DNA from: UBA7702 sp040776805
GTDB taxonomy: Bacteria; Bacillota; Dehalobacteriia; UBA7702
DNA length: 64,000 bases
NCBI GenBank assembly: GCA_040776805.1
Contig: JAXGZS010000004.1
Coordinates: forward strand, 124,001-188,000
Reading direction: 5' to 3'
The position numbers and the translations under genes were made by a program. Each line of letters begins with the position of its first letter. Within the stretch, counting starts at the first letter, position 1. The notes beneath the pieces were generated by a model that saw only the letters and a program-made list of their open reading frames with translations, was not told where the DNA came from and did no database searches. Below, in pieces: positions 1 to 8,701 of this stretch.

Positions 1-741
1 CATATTGCCGAAGACCATGCACTGCACGTTGACGGCAGTGCCCAGAGCATCGGAAATCTTATTGGCTTTTCTATAATAGATGGCGCGGTCAGAATTCCAG
101 GAACGGAATACGGCCATAATCGCTAAAAGAAGCTGTTTTTCAGGATCCTGGGGAAATTCATCGCCGGTACCCTTTCTGTAGATATCTTTAAAGGTGGCAA
201 TCAGTTTTTCCAGAGCTTCAGCGGTGAGTTGATGGTCAAACTCCGCCTTTTCCGCTTCTTTCAGGAGGGAAAGGGCTCTTTCAAAGGAGGAGCCGTCCAC
301 GCCCATGGCGACATCGCCGAACATCTGAATAAAACGGCGATAGCAATCCAGGGCAAAGCGGCGGTTGCCGGTGGCGGCGGCCATCCCCTCCACGGTCTGA
401 TCGTTCAAACCAAGATTTAAGATGGTATCCATCATACCGGGCATGGAAACTTTGGCGCCGGAGCGTACCGAAACCAGGAGCGGATTTTCTTTGTCCCCCA
501 ATTTCTTGCCGATTTCCTTTTCGACGGTGGCGAGGTTTTTCTTCAGTTCCTCCTCCAGTCCGGCGGGCATCTGCTGATTTTGGATATAATATTCATTGCA
601 GGCTTCGGTGGTAATGGTCAAACCGGGGGGAACAGGCAGGCCGATATTGGTCATTTCCGCTAAATTCGCACCCTTGCCTCCTAAAAGTTCTCTCATCTCG
701 CTGTTACCTTCGTGGAAAAGGTAAACATACTTCTTACTCAT
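1..741 (-). CDS. ppdK: Pyruvate, phosphate dikinase, N-terminal part (truncated by window edge)
   Basis: Interconverts pyruvate + ATP + phosphate with PEP + AMP + PPi in the cytoplasm; in anaerobes it often works glycolytically with PPi. The visible 247 residues are the N-terminal ATP-grasp domain, with the family signature GGKGANLAEM at residues 21-30, 'PVPPGLTITTEAC' after it, and 'VSVRSGAKVSMPGMMDT' further in. The full enzyme is about 880 residues, so roughly 70% lies off the left edge. The ATG at 741 is preceded by a strong AGGAGG. It overlaps the end of ppsR by 8 bp, so the enzyme and its regulator are probably translationally coupled. Confidence 0.96.
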   Translation of the reverse strand, partial: MSKKYVYLFHEGNSEMRELLGGKGANLAEMTNIGLPVPPGLTITTEACNEYYIQNQQMPAGLEEELKKNLATVEKEIGKKLGDKENPLLVSVRSGAKVSMPGMMDTILNLGLNDQTVEGMAAATGNRRFALDCYRRFIQMFGDVAMGVDGSSFERALSLLKEAEKAEFDHQLTAEALEKLIATFKDIYRKGTGDEFPQDPEKQLLLAIMAVFRSWNSDRAIYYRKANKISDALGTAVNVQCMVFGNM

Positions 742-1549
742 GTATAGCCTCCTTATACAATTCTAATATATTTCCAGCCGTTTCCTCCACCGCTTTATTG
801 GTCACATCCAAGACGCGGCAGCCGAGACAGCGGTATACCTTTGTGGCATATTCCAATTCCTCCAGCAGGCGATTAGGGTCGGCGTAATCGTCGCTGACAC
901 CGACGGCGCCCATGGTGTTCAAACGCTCCCGGCGGATGTCGTTGAGAGTCTGCGGCCGAATGGTGAGGCCGATGATCTTCTCTTTGGGCAGCGTAAAAAT
1001 TTCTTTAGGCAGCGGCGCTTCGGGAACAAGGGGCAAATTGGCCACCAGCAAATTTTTGTTGGCCAAATACATGGAAAGCGGCGTTTTCGACGTCCGGGAG
1101 ACGCCCAACAGCACGAGATCCGCTTTTCGGAAGCCCCGTGGATCCTTGCCGTCGTCATACTGTACGGCGAATTCCACGGCGGCGACGCGTTTAAAATAGA
1201 CCTCGTCAAGTTTTCTCAAGTTGCCCACCTCATTAGTGGGCTCTAAAGAAAAGCAGGAAGCAATCGCTTCCACAGAAGGCGTCAGCACATCCACGGCGGT
1301 GAGACCCGCCTCTTTTGCGCAGTGGCGCATATGCTTTTTTAGGGATTCCTCCGCCAACGTATAAAGGATGATTGCCTGATCCGCGGCGGCGGAATCGACA
1401 ATTTCCGAAATCTTTGCCGCCGTGTTGGCGTGGGGATAGCGTTTTTGTTCCAGAGGAATCTCCGCAAACTGCGAAATGGCGGCCCGGGCCACCACCTCGG
1501 CGGTTTCCCCGATGGAATCGGAAACGACATAAAGATTGTAATGATCCAT
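734..1549 (-). CDS. ppsR: PPDK regulatory kinase/phosphorylase (PDRP, DUF299)
   Basis: Bifunctional regulator of the PPDK/PEP synthase family: it inactivates the dikinase by ADP-dependent threonine phosphorylation and reactivates it by Pi-dependent dephosphorylation. At 271 residues it has the normal length. It begins with the family N-terminus 'YVVSDSIGETAE' and has the P-loop-like GVSRTSKT at about residues 149-156. AGGT lies 5-6 nt before the ATG. It sits directly upstream of, and overlaps, its presumed target ppdK, which favours PPDK rather than PEP synthase as substrate. A separate promoter lies upstream at 1599-1626. Confidence 0.95.
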   Translation of the reverse strand: MDHYNLYVVSDSIGETAEVVARAAISQFAEIPLEQKRYPHANTAAKISEIVDSAAADQAIILYTLAEESLKKHMRHCAKEAGLTAVDVLTPSVEAIASCFSLEPTNEVGNLRKLDEVYFKRVAAVEFAVQYDDGKDPRGFRKADLVLLGVSRTSKTPLSMYLANKNLLVANLPLVPEAPLPKEIFTLPKEKIIGLTIRPQTLNDIRRERLNTMGAVGVSDDYADPNRLLEELEYATKVYRCLGCRVLDVTNKAVEETAGNILELYKEAIHE

Positions 1550-1598
1550 GGTTTTACCTGTCAGAATAGTGATAATATCCCATCTTTCATATAGTAAT

Positions 1599-1626
1599 AT
1601 TGTATAACATATCTTATCCTTGTCAA
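1599..1626 (-). promoter_or_regulatory. Predicted sigma-A promoter for ppsR-ppdK
   Basis: On the minus strand, TTGACA (1621-1626) is followed after 16 bp by TACAAT (1599-1604), about 50 bp before the ppsR start. The -35 is a full match and the -10 is 5 of 6. This makes ppsR-ppdK a unit separate from glyQS. Confidence 0.65.
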
Positions 1627-1864
1627 GGAATTTATTCTCTGAAAATGGGGATTTTTTTCATATTAACGCCAACATAAAGCAGAAATTTAGACATTTTCAA
1701 CCTTTTCGCGTCCTGTATTCCACTCAAACCCGGCGGCATTTTCCCTTAAATAGCTGTCTTCTTTTTTATTTCTGTTTTTCCTGATTCGCCCTTTTTTCTT
1801 TTATTTCCCGCTGGCACGTCCATCAAACGCCCACGGCAAGAATCCCATCTGAACAGCAGTTTCA

Positions 1865-1893
1865 TTGACACTAAAAAAGTCTGGTGTTATAAT
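1865..1893 (+). promoter_or_regulatory. Perfect consensus sigma-A promoter facing a gene stub
   Basis: TTGACA at 1865-1870, exactly 17 bp, then TATAAT at 1888-1893. Every consensus base and the ideal spacing are present. It points rightwards into a non-conserved stretch holding only the start of an MBOAT-like reading frame and a hairpin at 2075-2108, so the predicted transcript is about 210 nt. Confidence 0.75.
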
Positions 1894-1928
1894 ACCTGTT
1901 GGATATCTGCCAAATTTCGAGGGTTCTT

Positions 1929-2030
1929 ATGATTTTTTCATCCTATGGACTTATTTTTATATTTTTCCCCACCGTCTTTACAGGTTATTGGCTTTTACAA
2001 TATTTTTCCAGTAATCTGATGGCAAAAAGG
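1929..2030 (+). pseudogene. 5' stub of an MBOAT (AlgI/DltB-like) acyltransferase gene
   Basis: From the ATG at 1929 the frame reads MIFSSYGLIFIFFPTVFTGY and about a dozen further residues. This resembles the extreme N-terminus of AlgI/DltB-type membrane-bound O-acyltransferases (usual pattern MxFsS..FlFlFLPvvl..Y.l). The family is about 450-500 residues; here likeness ends after about 33 codons and the frame runs through a hairpin and into antisense of glyS (stop at 2183). I infer a deletion remnant that kept the promoter and start. A short regulatory RNA or a small membrane peptide is an alternative. The family call rests on one short, hydrophobic, low-complexity segment. Confidence 0.4.
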
Positions 2031-2074
2031 GTCGGACAGAGCGTTCGCCGCGTATCAGACTTTGTCGACGGCCT

Positions 2075-2108
2075 AAGTCCCCGGACAGATTTTGTTCGGG
2101 GACTTTGT
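2075..2108 (+). terminator. Hairpin between the MBOAT stub and the glyS end
   Basis: AAGTCCCCG (2075-2083) pairs with CGGGGACTT (2097-2105) across a 13-nt loop. The plus-strand tail is T-rich (TTGTTT); on the minus strand the hairpin is followed by AGGCCG, so it suits the plus-strand transcript better than glyS. The rest of 1627-2141 is AT-rich and otherwise empty. Confidence 0.5.
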
Positions 2109-2141
2109 TTATGCAAAAGAGAAAAACGCTTTGTCTTTCGC

Positions 2142-4217
2142 TTATTTCGCCATGACGATGGCGGTAAAGTCGGCGGCCTTTAACATCTCGTCACTGATGG
2201 ATTTCAGCAAGGCGAGACGGCTCTTTCTCAGCGCCTCGTCTTCGCACATCACCATGACGTCTGTAAGAAAGGCGTCGATGGGCTCCCTTAACGCGGCGAT
2301 GGCGATGAAAGCCTTTTCAAAATCGGCTTTGGCCAGGGCGGCTTCTACCTTCTCCCGAAATACCTCATAAGCGGCGACCAGCGCCTTTTCCGCCGGTGTG
2401 GTCAAGAGGTTTTCCGCAAAAGCGCTGTCTTCGGCATTTTTCGCCAGATTGTGCACCCGGGTAAAACCGGCCATCAGGGGCTCAAAGTTTTCGTCCTCCC
2501 GAAAGGCGGCTAAGGCCTCGCCCTTGCGGTGTAACAAACAGAAATCGTCGGGGGTTTTCGTCAGCACGGCATTGACGGTATCGTAGGCAAGACCGTTTTC
2601 GCTCATGACGTTTTCTAAACGCTGGGCCATAAAAGCGTAAACCCGCGCTTTCGTTTCCCCTTTCGTCTTCTTCGTGTCACAGGCTTTGTCGATCTGATCA
2701 TAGGCAAAATCAATCAGTTCACCGAAATGAAGCTTCTGCTCACCCTTTAAGATGATCTGGGTAACACCCATGGCCTGACGGCGCAGAGCATAAGGATCCT
2801 GGGAGCCGGAGGGCTCCAGATCCATGGAGAAAAAACCGACGATGCTGTCGATTTTATCGGCAAGGGAAACGATGGTACCAAGGAGGGTTTCCGGCAGGTC
2901 GTCCCCGGCAAAACGGGGCAGATAGCTTTCGCGGATGCTTTGGGCTACCTCCTGATCTTCCCCTTGGGCTACGCTATAGTATTCCCCCATGATGCCCTGG
3001 AGTTCCGGGAATTCATAGACCATGTTAGAAACGAGATCGGCTTTGGCCAAATAAGCACCGCGCTGGGCCTTCGCTACATCAGCGCCGAGCTTTTCGGCGA
3101 GATAGGCGGCGAGGGCCACCATGCGCTGAACCTTTTCGTAAAGGGTACCCATGGTGATATGGAAGACAATGGGTTTCAACCGCTCCACATTGGCGCTGAG
3201 GTCAACTTTAAGGTCTTCCTCATAGAAGAACTCCGCGTCTGCGAGGCGGGCTTTCAGCACCTTTTCATTGCCGGTGGTGACAATATCGAGATGACGGGGC
3301 AGACCGTTGCGGACGGTAACAAAATGGGGCAGTAAATCGCCTTCCTCGTCGGTCACGGGGAAGTAGCGCTGATGCTCTTTCATCGGCGTGATCACCACTT
3401 CTTTTGGTAAGCGCAGGTACTTTTCTTCAAAGGAGCCCATCAGCGCCGTGGGGTATTCCAGCAGGAAGACGACTTCTTCCAGGAGTTTCTCGTCTTTTTC
3501 CACAAAGACGCCGTTTTCTTTTTCAATGACGGCGATCTGTTCCCGAATGGCTGCTTTGCGTTCATCGGGGTCAACCATGACCATGTTTTCTCTCAGCTGA
3601 TCGATATAAGTTTCGGGGCCTTCGATGGTAATGTCGCCGCTGCCATAAAAACGGTGACTTCTGCTGACCCTGCCGCTTTCTACGCCGACAATCTGGAGGG
3701 GAAGGACCTCTTCCCCAAAGAGCGCCACGAACCAATGAATGGGGCGAATGAAGCGCAGTTCATGGTCGCTCCAGCGCATCGGTTTGGGGAATTTTAGGCC
3801 TAATACCACGTTGACAAGGAGTTCCGGCAGCACGGTCAGAGCGTCCTTCCCCGGTTCCGCCACGGTGGCAAAGACATAGGATCCGCCCTTCATCTCTTTC
3901 AATACAATATCGTCAGTGGTGAGGCCCTTGCCCCGCAAGAACCCCAATAGGGCTTTGGTGGGCTGGCCTTCCCCGTCAAAGGCGGCTTTTGCGGCGGGGC
4001 CTTTGACTTCTTCTTTGAAATCCGCCTGTTTTTCGGCAAGGCCGTCAACGAACAGGGTTAAACGCCGGGGCGTACCCATGGTGCGTACCTGTTCAAAGGA
4101 GAGACGCGCCTCCTTTAAAGCCTTTTCCGTCGAGGCTTTCAGTTCCTTCAAACTCCCCGCCATAAACCGGGCGGGAATCTCTTCGACACCAATTTCAAAC
4201 AGTACATTTTTCGCCAT
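2142..4217 (-). CDS. glyS: Glycyl-tRNA synthetase beta subunit
   Basis: Beta subunit of the bacterial alpha2beta2 glycyl-tRNA synthetase, involved in tRNA recognition. It has 691 residues, the usual length. The N-terminus 'LFEIGVEEIPARFM' is diagnostic, and 'RFIRPIHWFVALFG' and 'SLADKIDSIVGFF' are further family blocks. I chose the ATG at 4217 (MAKNVLFEIG) over one 18 codons upstream because it is the conserved family start and lies just after glyQ ends at 4219. It is the second gene of the T-box-controlled glyQS unit. Confidence 0.97.
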   Translation of the reverse strand: MAKNVLFEIGVEEIPARFMAGSLKELKASTEKALKEARLSFEQVRTMGTPRRLTLFVDGLAEKQADFKEEVKGPAAKAAFDGEGQPTKALLGFLRGKGLTTDDIVLKEMKGGSYVFATVAEPGKDALTVLPELLVNVVLGLKFPKPMRWSDHELRFIRPIHWFVALFGEEVLPLQIVGVESGRVSRSHRFYGSGDITIEGPETYIDQLRENMVMVDPDERKAAIREQIAVIEKENGVFVEKDEKLLEEVVFLLEYPTALMGSFEEKYLRLPKEVVITPMKEHQRYFPVTDEEGDLLPHFVTVRNGLPRHLDIVTTGNEKVLKARLADAEFFYEEDLKVDLSANVERLKPIVFHITMGTLYEKVQRMVALAAYLAEKLGADVAKAQRGAYLAKADLVSNMVYEFPELQGIMGEYYSVAQGEDQEVAQSIRESYLPRFAGDDLPETLLGTIVSLADKIDSIVGFFSMDLEPSGSQDPYALRRQAMGVTQIILKGEQKLHFGELIDFAYDQIDKACDTKKTKGETKARVYAFMAQRLENVMSENGLAYDTVNAVLTKTPDDFCLLHRKGEALAAFREDENFEPLMAGFTRVHNLAKNAEDSAFAENLLTTPAEKALVAAYEVFREKVEAALAKADFEKAFIAIAALREPIDAFLTDVMVMCEDEALRKSRLALLKSISDEMLKAADFTAIVMAK

Positions 4218-4218
4218 C

Positions 4219-5136
4219 TTATTTGCCCCCTTCCAGCGGCGCCAAATGGAGGGCCGCCCGTTTCGCCGCATTCTTCATCAGCGGATAGCCAAGTTTTCGC
4301 CGCTGTTCGCAGTAAGCTTCCGCAGCCAGCCGCGCCAAGGCGCGGACGCGGGCAATATAGTTTTGCCGCTCCGCCACGGAAACGGCGTTCCTGGCGTCCA
4401 GGAGGTTGAAGGTATGGGAGCATTTCAAAATATAGTCATATCCCGGCAGCACGAGGCCTTTGCCGAGAATGGCTTTGGCTTCCTTTTCGTACATATCGTA
4501 TAACCGGAAAAGCATATCGGTATCGGCTTCCTCAAAATTATAATGGCTGTGTTCCACTTCGCCCTGATGATGTACGTCGCCGTAAGTGATGCCATTAACC
4601 CACTCGATGTCATAGACGCTGTCCACTTTTTGGATGAACATGGCCAAACGCTCCAAACCGTAGGTAATTTCCCCGGAGACCGGCTTGCAATCAATGCCCC
4701 CGAATTGCTGGAAATAGGTAAACTGAGTAACTTCCATGCCGTCAAGCCAAACTTCCCAGCCCAAGCCCCAAGCACCCAAATTGGCGCTTTCCCAGTTGTC
4801 TTCCACAAGGCGAATGTCGTGTTCGTCGGGATCGATGCCGATGGCGCGGAGACTATCCATATAGAGTTCCACGATGTTTTCAGGAGAAGGCTTTAAGATC
4901 ACCTGATACTGGTAGTAATGTTGCAAGCGGTTGGGATTTTCCCCATAGCGGCCGTCGGTGGGACGGCGGGACGGCTCCACATAAGCCACCTTCCAGGGTT
5001 CCGGCCCCAAGGCCCGTAAAGCCGTGGCCGGATTCATCGTACCGGCGCCTTTTTCCATATCGTAAGGTTGCTGGATGATACAGCCCTGTTCCCCCCAGAA
5101 TTGGTTGAGGGTTAAAATGAGACTTTGAAAATTCAT
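4219..5136 (-). CDS. glyQ: Glycyl-tRNA synthetase alpha subunit
   Basis: Catalytic class II subunit that forms glycyl-adenylate and charges tRNA-Gly together with GlyS. It has 305 residues. The start MNFQSLILTLNQFWGEQGC and the following 'IQQPYDMEKGAGTMNPAT' are family-defining. A longer in-frame reading exists upstream but runs through the T-box leader; the ATG at 5136, preceded by GGAGAAGGAG, is the real start. glyS follows with one base between stop and start. Confidence 0.97.
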   Translation of the reverse strand: MNFQSLILTLNQFWGEQGCIIQQPYDMEKGAGTMNPATALRALGPEPWKVAYVEPSRRPTDGRYGENPNRLQHYYQYQVILKPSPENIVELYMDSLRAIGIDPDEHDIRLVEDNWESANLGAWGLGWEVWLDGMEVTQFTYFQQFGGIDCKPVSGEITYGLERLAMFIQKVDSVYDIEWVNGITYGDVHHQGEVEHSHYNFEEADTDMLFRLYDMYEKEAKAILGKGLVLPGYDYILKCSHTFNLLDARNAVSVAERQNYIARVRALARLAAEAYCEQRRKLGYPLMKNAAKRAALHLAPLEGGK

Positions 5137-5179
5137 TGTCCGCTCCTTCTCCTTTATGATATCCCGGTAAAAACCGAAA

Positions 5180-5395
5180 TACGCACTGATAAAAAATAGA
5201 CCTTCATCAAAAGGGACGGTAAAACCGCGGTTCCACCCTTCTTGACAAACGTCCTCTCTTCCACTGGTAACGGCGTGTGACCGGCGGCGATTAAGCCGCG
5301 ACTCCGAAGCTGCCTGCATTCCTTTGCCGCCTTTCACCATCCGCGGCTCGCTGAGGGGAAACGCTCTTTCCTCGTCATCGTCCTATTGCATATCA
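5180..5395 (-). promoter_or_regulatory. T-box leader (tRNA-Gly-sensing riboswitch) of glyQS
   Basis: The minus-strand leader carries the invariant T-box AGGGTGGAACCGCGG at 5225-5239, followed by CCGTCCCTT, which can pair with its AGGG to form the antiterminator, and then a T6 run near 5188. About 140 nt further 5' are stem I-like elements (GATGACGAGGAAAGAG and GGATGGTGAAAGG). Uncharged tRNA-Gly is expected to stabilise the antiterminator and raise glyQS expression. I could not place the glycine specifier codon with certainty, and the terminator helix looks weak by eye. Confidence 0.88.
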
Positions 5396-5408
5396 TAGCT
5401 TACCATAT

Positions 5409-5437
5409 AATTTATCAAATCAAAGGGGCAATGTCAA
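5409..5437 (-). promoter_or_regulatory. Predicted sigma-A promoter of the T-box/glyQS unit
   Basis: Minus strand: TTGACA (5432-5437), 17 bp, TAAATT (5409-5414). Transcription would begin just before the T-box leader. The -35 is perfect and the -10 imperfect. Confidence 0.55.
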
Positions 5438-5524
5438 GAAAATTCCTGTGGCGGCGCCCCTTACTCCCTCGGTTGCGCGCAAACTGCCTTTTGCCCCACC
5501 GGAGACAGGCAAAAACAGGGGATT

Positions 5525-6253
5525 TTAGAGTTGATCTCGGTTCAAAATGTCCAAGGATTTGACCTTTTTTTCGAGACTGTTTTCAATCAGCATTTTCATG
5601 ACTTTACCCATCAGCTGATCGGTGGCGTCGTCGGTTTTCAGACGGCTGACAAGGCACGCCTCCGTTGTCGCCAGGTAGTTTAAGGCGAAGAGCGTCTTCG
5701 GTGTGATTTCATAACCGTTGCCGCATTTCTCACAGATGATCCCATGAAAGCGGGGGCTTAAGAAACCGGCTTTGATTTCCTCTCCGCAGACGGCACAGCG
5801 GTGAAAATCCGGCTGATAGCCGGAAAGAGCCAATAATCTCAATTCAAAAAATCGGGTTAGCTTCGACGCGTCTTCCGCGGCCAGGCCCTTCAACACCGTA
5901 TCCAGCAATTGAAAAAGCGCCGCGTCGGCCACGCGTTCCGCCGTGAAATCGTTGAGCAATTCCAAGAAATAAGAGGCGTAGAAATAAAGGGACGCCGTTT
6001 CCCGCAAATGAGGATACGTCTCTTTCGCCACGGCCTGGCTTACCGTATCCAGGCTTTTCCCGTGGATCAGCTGCAGATCACAGCGGTTTCCCAGCTGCAA
6101 GTGACCGTTTAATTTACTTTTCGGTTTTTTTACACCGCGAGCCACTGCGGAGAATTTTCCCATCTCTTTGCCGTAAAAGGTAAAGATGCGGTGACCTTCT
6201 CCGTAGTTGATGCCCTTGATGATAATGGCGTCCGCCGTATAGTATTTTTCCAT
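5525..6253 (-). CDS. recO: DNA repair protein RecO
   Basis: Recombination mediator that works with RecF/RecR to load RecA at gaps and anneal strands. The 242 residues have the normal length: an N-terminal OB fold ('YTADAIIIKGINYGEGHRIF'), a helical middle, and a zinc site with C153-x2-C156 and C174-x2-C177. It lies 14 bp downstream of mgtE in the same direction, near era as in many Firmicutes. Confidence 0.95.
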   Translation of the reverse strand: MEKYYTADAIIIKGINYGEGHRIFTFYGKEMGKFSAVARGVKKPKSKLNGHLQLGNRCDLQLIHGKSLDTVSQAVAKETYPHLRETASLYFYASYFLELLNDFTAERVADAALFQLLDTVLKGLAAEDASKLTRFFELRLLALSGYQPDFHRCAVCGEEIKAGFLSPRFHGIICEKCGNGYEITPKTLFALNYLATTEACLVSRLKTDDATDQLMGKVMKMLIENSLEKKVKSLDILNRDQL

Positions 6254-6267
6254 GGTTTATCAATCCG

Positions 6268-7638
6268 TTATAAGAGACCGGCTAAGAGCGGCATAAAGAT
6301 AGAGGCCCAAGCAGAGTAGACCAGCAGACCGATGATATCGCTGCCGGTGCTGATAAAGGGCGCCGCCGAAGCGGCGGGGTCGATGCCGATTTTCTTCAAC
6401 AGCAACGGCACCAAAGTACCGAGGGAGGAGGCGATGGTCATGTTACAGACCAAGGTGACTCCCACGAGGATACTGAGGGCCGTGTCGCCCATCCATACGT
6501 AGGCGACGCCGCAAAGGAGAATCCCGCAAAAAAGGCCGACGCACATCCCAACAAGGGAATCCCTGATCACATTATAGATGATCTTTGAGGAGTCAATCTG
6601 ACCGGTGGAAATCCCGCGCACCGTAACGGTGGAGCTTTGGGTGCCAGCGTTACCCCCCAAACCCAGCAGCAGAGGAATGAAATAGGTAAGGGCCACGACA
6701 GCCCTGAGGTCAGCCTCGATACGGTTCATAATGAACCCCGAGATGAGACCGCCAAAAAGCGTCACCAACAGCCAGGGCAGCCTGAGCTTTACTGATTTTA
6801 CCACTTTTTCATAAAACGTATCGTCCTCACCGAGTTCGTCTTCGTGAGAACCGGCCATACGCAAGACGTCTTCCGTGGCTTCTTTTTCGATAACGTCCAA
6901 AATATCGTCGACGGTAATGATGCCCACGAGGCGCTGATCGCGGTCAACGACGGGGATGGCCATGATGTCGTAACGGGAAACGAGGGTGGCGACTTCTTCC
7001 TGATCCATATAGTCGGTAACCGATTTGACCCTCGTATGCATGATATGCTCTAAGGTCCAGGAAGGCGGAGTGACGATGAGATCCCGCAGGGACAATACGC
7101 CCACAAGGACGTCTTCGTTATCGACGACGTAAACATAGTACACCGTTTCCGCCGACGGCGCTTCATTGCGCAGAATATTGATGGCTTCCTCTGCGGTGAC
7201 GCTTTGATTTAAGGCCACAAACTCCGTGGTCATGATGGAACCCGCGGTACCTTCCGGGTAGACCATCAGTTCACGGACGTCTTCGGCGTCGTCGTCTTCC
7301 ATCAAATCGAGGAGCTGATCTCTTTTTTCCGGTTCCAATTCCCCTAAAATATCCGCGACATCGTCGAGATACATGGAGTCCAATACGGCGGAACCCTTGA
7401 CTTCCCCCAAAGCATGGAGAATTTCCGGCGCCAAATCCGGGTCAAGATAACTCAAAATTTCCCCGGTGATGTTGACCGGCAGATACTGAAGAATGGCGAT
7501 GATTTCCACTGTGTCGAGATTCGACAGCAATTCCCCAATATCAACCGGAGCCGAAGGCGCTAAAATCGCCGCGATGGCAGGGTAATCCTTTTTTTTCAGG
7601 AACGGCGCAATCCGTTCCAGCTTTTCTTTGATATCCAT
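6268..7638 (-). CDS. mgtE: Magnesium transporter MgtE
   Basis: Mg2+-gated Mg2+ channel of the cytoplasmic membrane. The 456 residues show the full architecture: an acidic helical N domain with 'LGELEPEKRDQLLDLM', two CBS domains (about residues 135-255), a plug helix, and five membrane segments from about residue 290, including 'LLLGLGGNAGTQSSTVTVRG', the conserved pore block. The CBS/N domains sense cytosolic Mg2+ in known homologues. It lies between era and recO. No M-box riboswitch was found upstream; instead a hairpin occludes the ribosome-binding site (see 7643-7669). Confidence 0.95.
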   Translation of the reverse strand: MDIKEKLERIAPFLKKKDYPAIAAILAPSAPVDIGELLSNLDTVEIIAILQYLPVNITGEILSYLDPDLAPEILHALGEVKGSAVLDSMYLDDVADILGELEPEKRDQLLDLMEDDDAEDVRELMVYPEGTAGSIMTTEFVALNQSVTAEEAINILRNEAPSAETVYYVYVVDNEDVLVGVLSLRDLIVTPPSWTLEHIMHTRVKSVTDYMDQEEVATLVSRYDIMAIPVVDRDQRLVGIITVDDILDVIEKEATEDVLRMAGSHEDELGEDDTFYEKVVKSVKLRLPWLLVTLFGGLISGFIMNRIEADLRAVVALTYFIPLLLGLGGNAGTQSSTVTVRGISTGQIDSSKIIYNVIRDSLVGMCVGLFCGILLCGVAYVWMGDTALSILVGVTLVCNMTIASSLGTLVPLLLKKIGIDPAASAAPFISTGSDIIGLLVYSAWASIFMPLLAGLL

Positions 7639-7642
7639 AATT

Positions 7643-7669
7643 GCGTTTCCTTCTTCCCGGAGGAAACGC
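7643..7669 (-). promoter_or_regulatory. Hairpin covering the mgtE ribosome-binding site
   Basis: On the minus strand GCGTTTCCT (7661-7669) and AGGAAACGC (7643-7651) form a 9-bp perfect stem with a 9-nt loop. The 3' arm contains the AAGGA Shine-Dalgarno and ends 4 nt before the ATG at 7638. Folding would block initiation, so this may be a translational control element; the remaining leader (7670-7794) shows no recognised riboswitch. Confidence 0.45.
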
Positions 7670-7794
7670 GCCCTATTTCGATTCCAATGACCGATGAACG
7701 AGAACGTTTCCCCCTATTTTCTGTTTCTTCTCTTGTTGCACCATCGAGGGACAGCGTCCATGAAGTTCACCAACCTGTCTAAATCCGTTTTCCT

Positions 7795-8697
7795 TTATTC
7801 GTTGAGTTTATTTTTATCGAAACCGAAGTTTCGCAAATAGACTTCCTTGTTGCGCCAATCTTTTTTTACCTTCACCCAGAGATCCAGGTAAAATTTGGAA
7901 CCTAAGGTACGTTCCATCTCAATCCTGGCGGCCCGGCCGATCTTTTTCAGCATGGCGCCGTTTTTCCCGATCAAAATACCTTTTTGAGAATCGCGCTCCG
8001 CATAAATCACGGCGCTGGCGTAAATCATGCCGTCGGGCCGTTCCTTGACCTCCAGCATTTCCACGGCGACGGCGTGGGGCACCTCGTCGCCGGTACATTC
8101 CAACACCTTTTCCCGGACGATTTCCGCCATGATCACCCGCTCCGGCTGATCCGTCACCATATCCTCCGGATAATAGCAGGGGCCTTCGGGAAGGTAGCCG
8201 ATGACCGTTTGTAGGAGATCATCGAGGTTGTCATCTTTTAAGGCGGAGACGGGAATGATCTCGGCAAAATTAAATTTTTCGCTGTAAAGCTGCATCACGG
8301 CGAGGAGGGCGTCTTTTTCCAGTAGATCGATTTTATTCAGCAGCAAAAAAACAGGGGTTTCCTTGGGCAAGGTATTGATGATGAAGGCTTCTCCTTTGCC
8401 AAAGGGTTCCGCGGCGTCGACGATGTAAAAAATCACATCCACGCCAAGGCCGGCGCTTTTTGCCGCCTCGTTCATAAATTCACCGAGTTTATGCTTGGGC
8501 TTATGAATCCCTGGAGTGTCGATGAAGATCAGTTGGGCGTCGTCGGTGGTATAAAAGCCCCTGATCTTATTTTGGGTCGTCTGGGGTTTGTCCGAAACAA
8601 TGGCGATTTTCTGTTGTAAGATCGTGTTCATCAGCGTGCTCTTACCGGCATTGGGCCGGCCGATGATGGTGATGAAACCGGAACGAAATTTGGCCAT
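7795..8697 (-). CDS. era: GTPase Era
   Basis: Ribosome-associated GTPase that binds the 3' end of 16S rRNA during 30S maturation. 300 residues. G1 GRPNAGKST at 13-21, switch region 'TTQNKIRG', G3 DTPGIHKP, G4 NKID, and a C-terminal KH domain ('GILIGKNGAMLKKIG'). It lies just downstream of ybeY, dgkA and a DUF3048 gene, all minus strand, forming a ribosome/RNA quality cluster. Confidence 0.97.
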   Translation of the reverse strand: MAKFRSGFITIIGRPNAGKSTLMNTILQQKIAIVSDKPQTTQNKIRGFYTTDDAQLIFIDTPGIHKPKHKLGEFMNEAAKSAGLGVDVIFYIVDAAEPFGKGEAFIINTLPKETPVFLLLNKIDLLEKDALLAVMQLYSEKFNFAEIIPVSALKDDNLDDLLQTVIGYLPEGPCYYPEDMVTDQPERVIMAEIVREKVLECTGDEVPHAVAVEMLEVKERPDGMIYASAVIYAERDSQKGILIGKNGAMLKKIGRAARIEMERTLGSKFYLDLWVKVKKDWRNKEVYLRNFGFDKNKLNE

Positions 8698-8701
8698 CGT
8701 G

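Noticed and set aside
7640..7794. M-box magnesium riboswitch before mgtE
   Set aside because: The M-box sequence blocks are absent and the gap is too short for the full fold.
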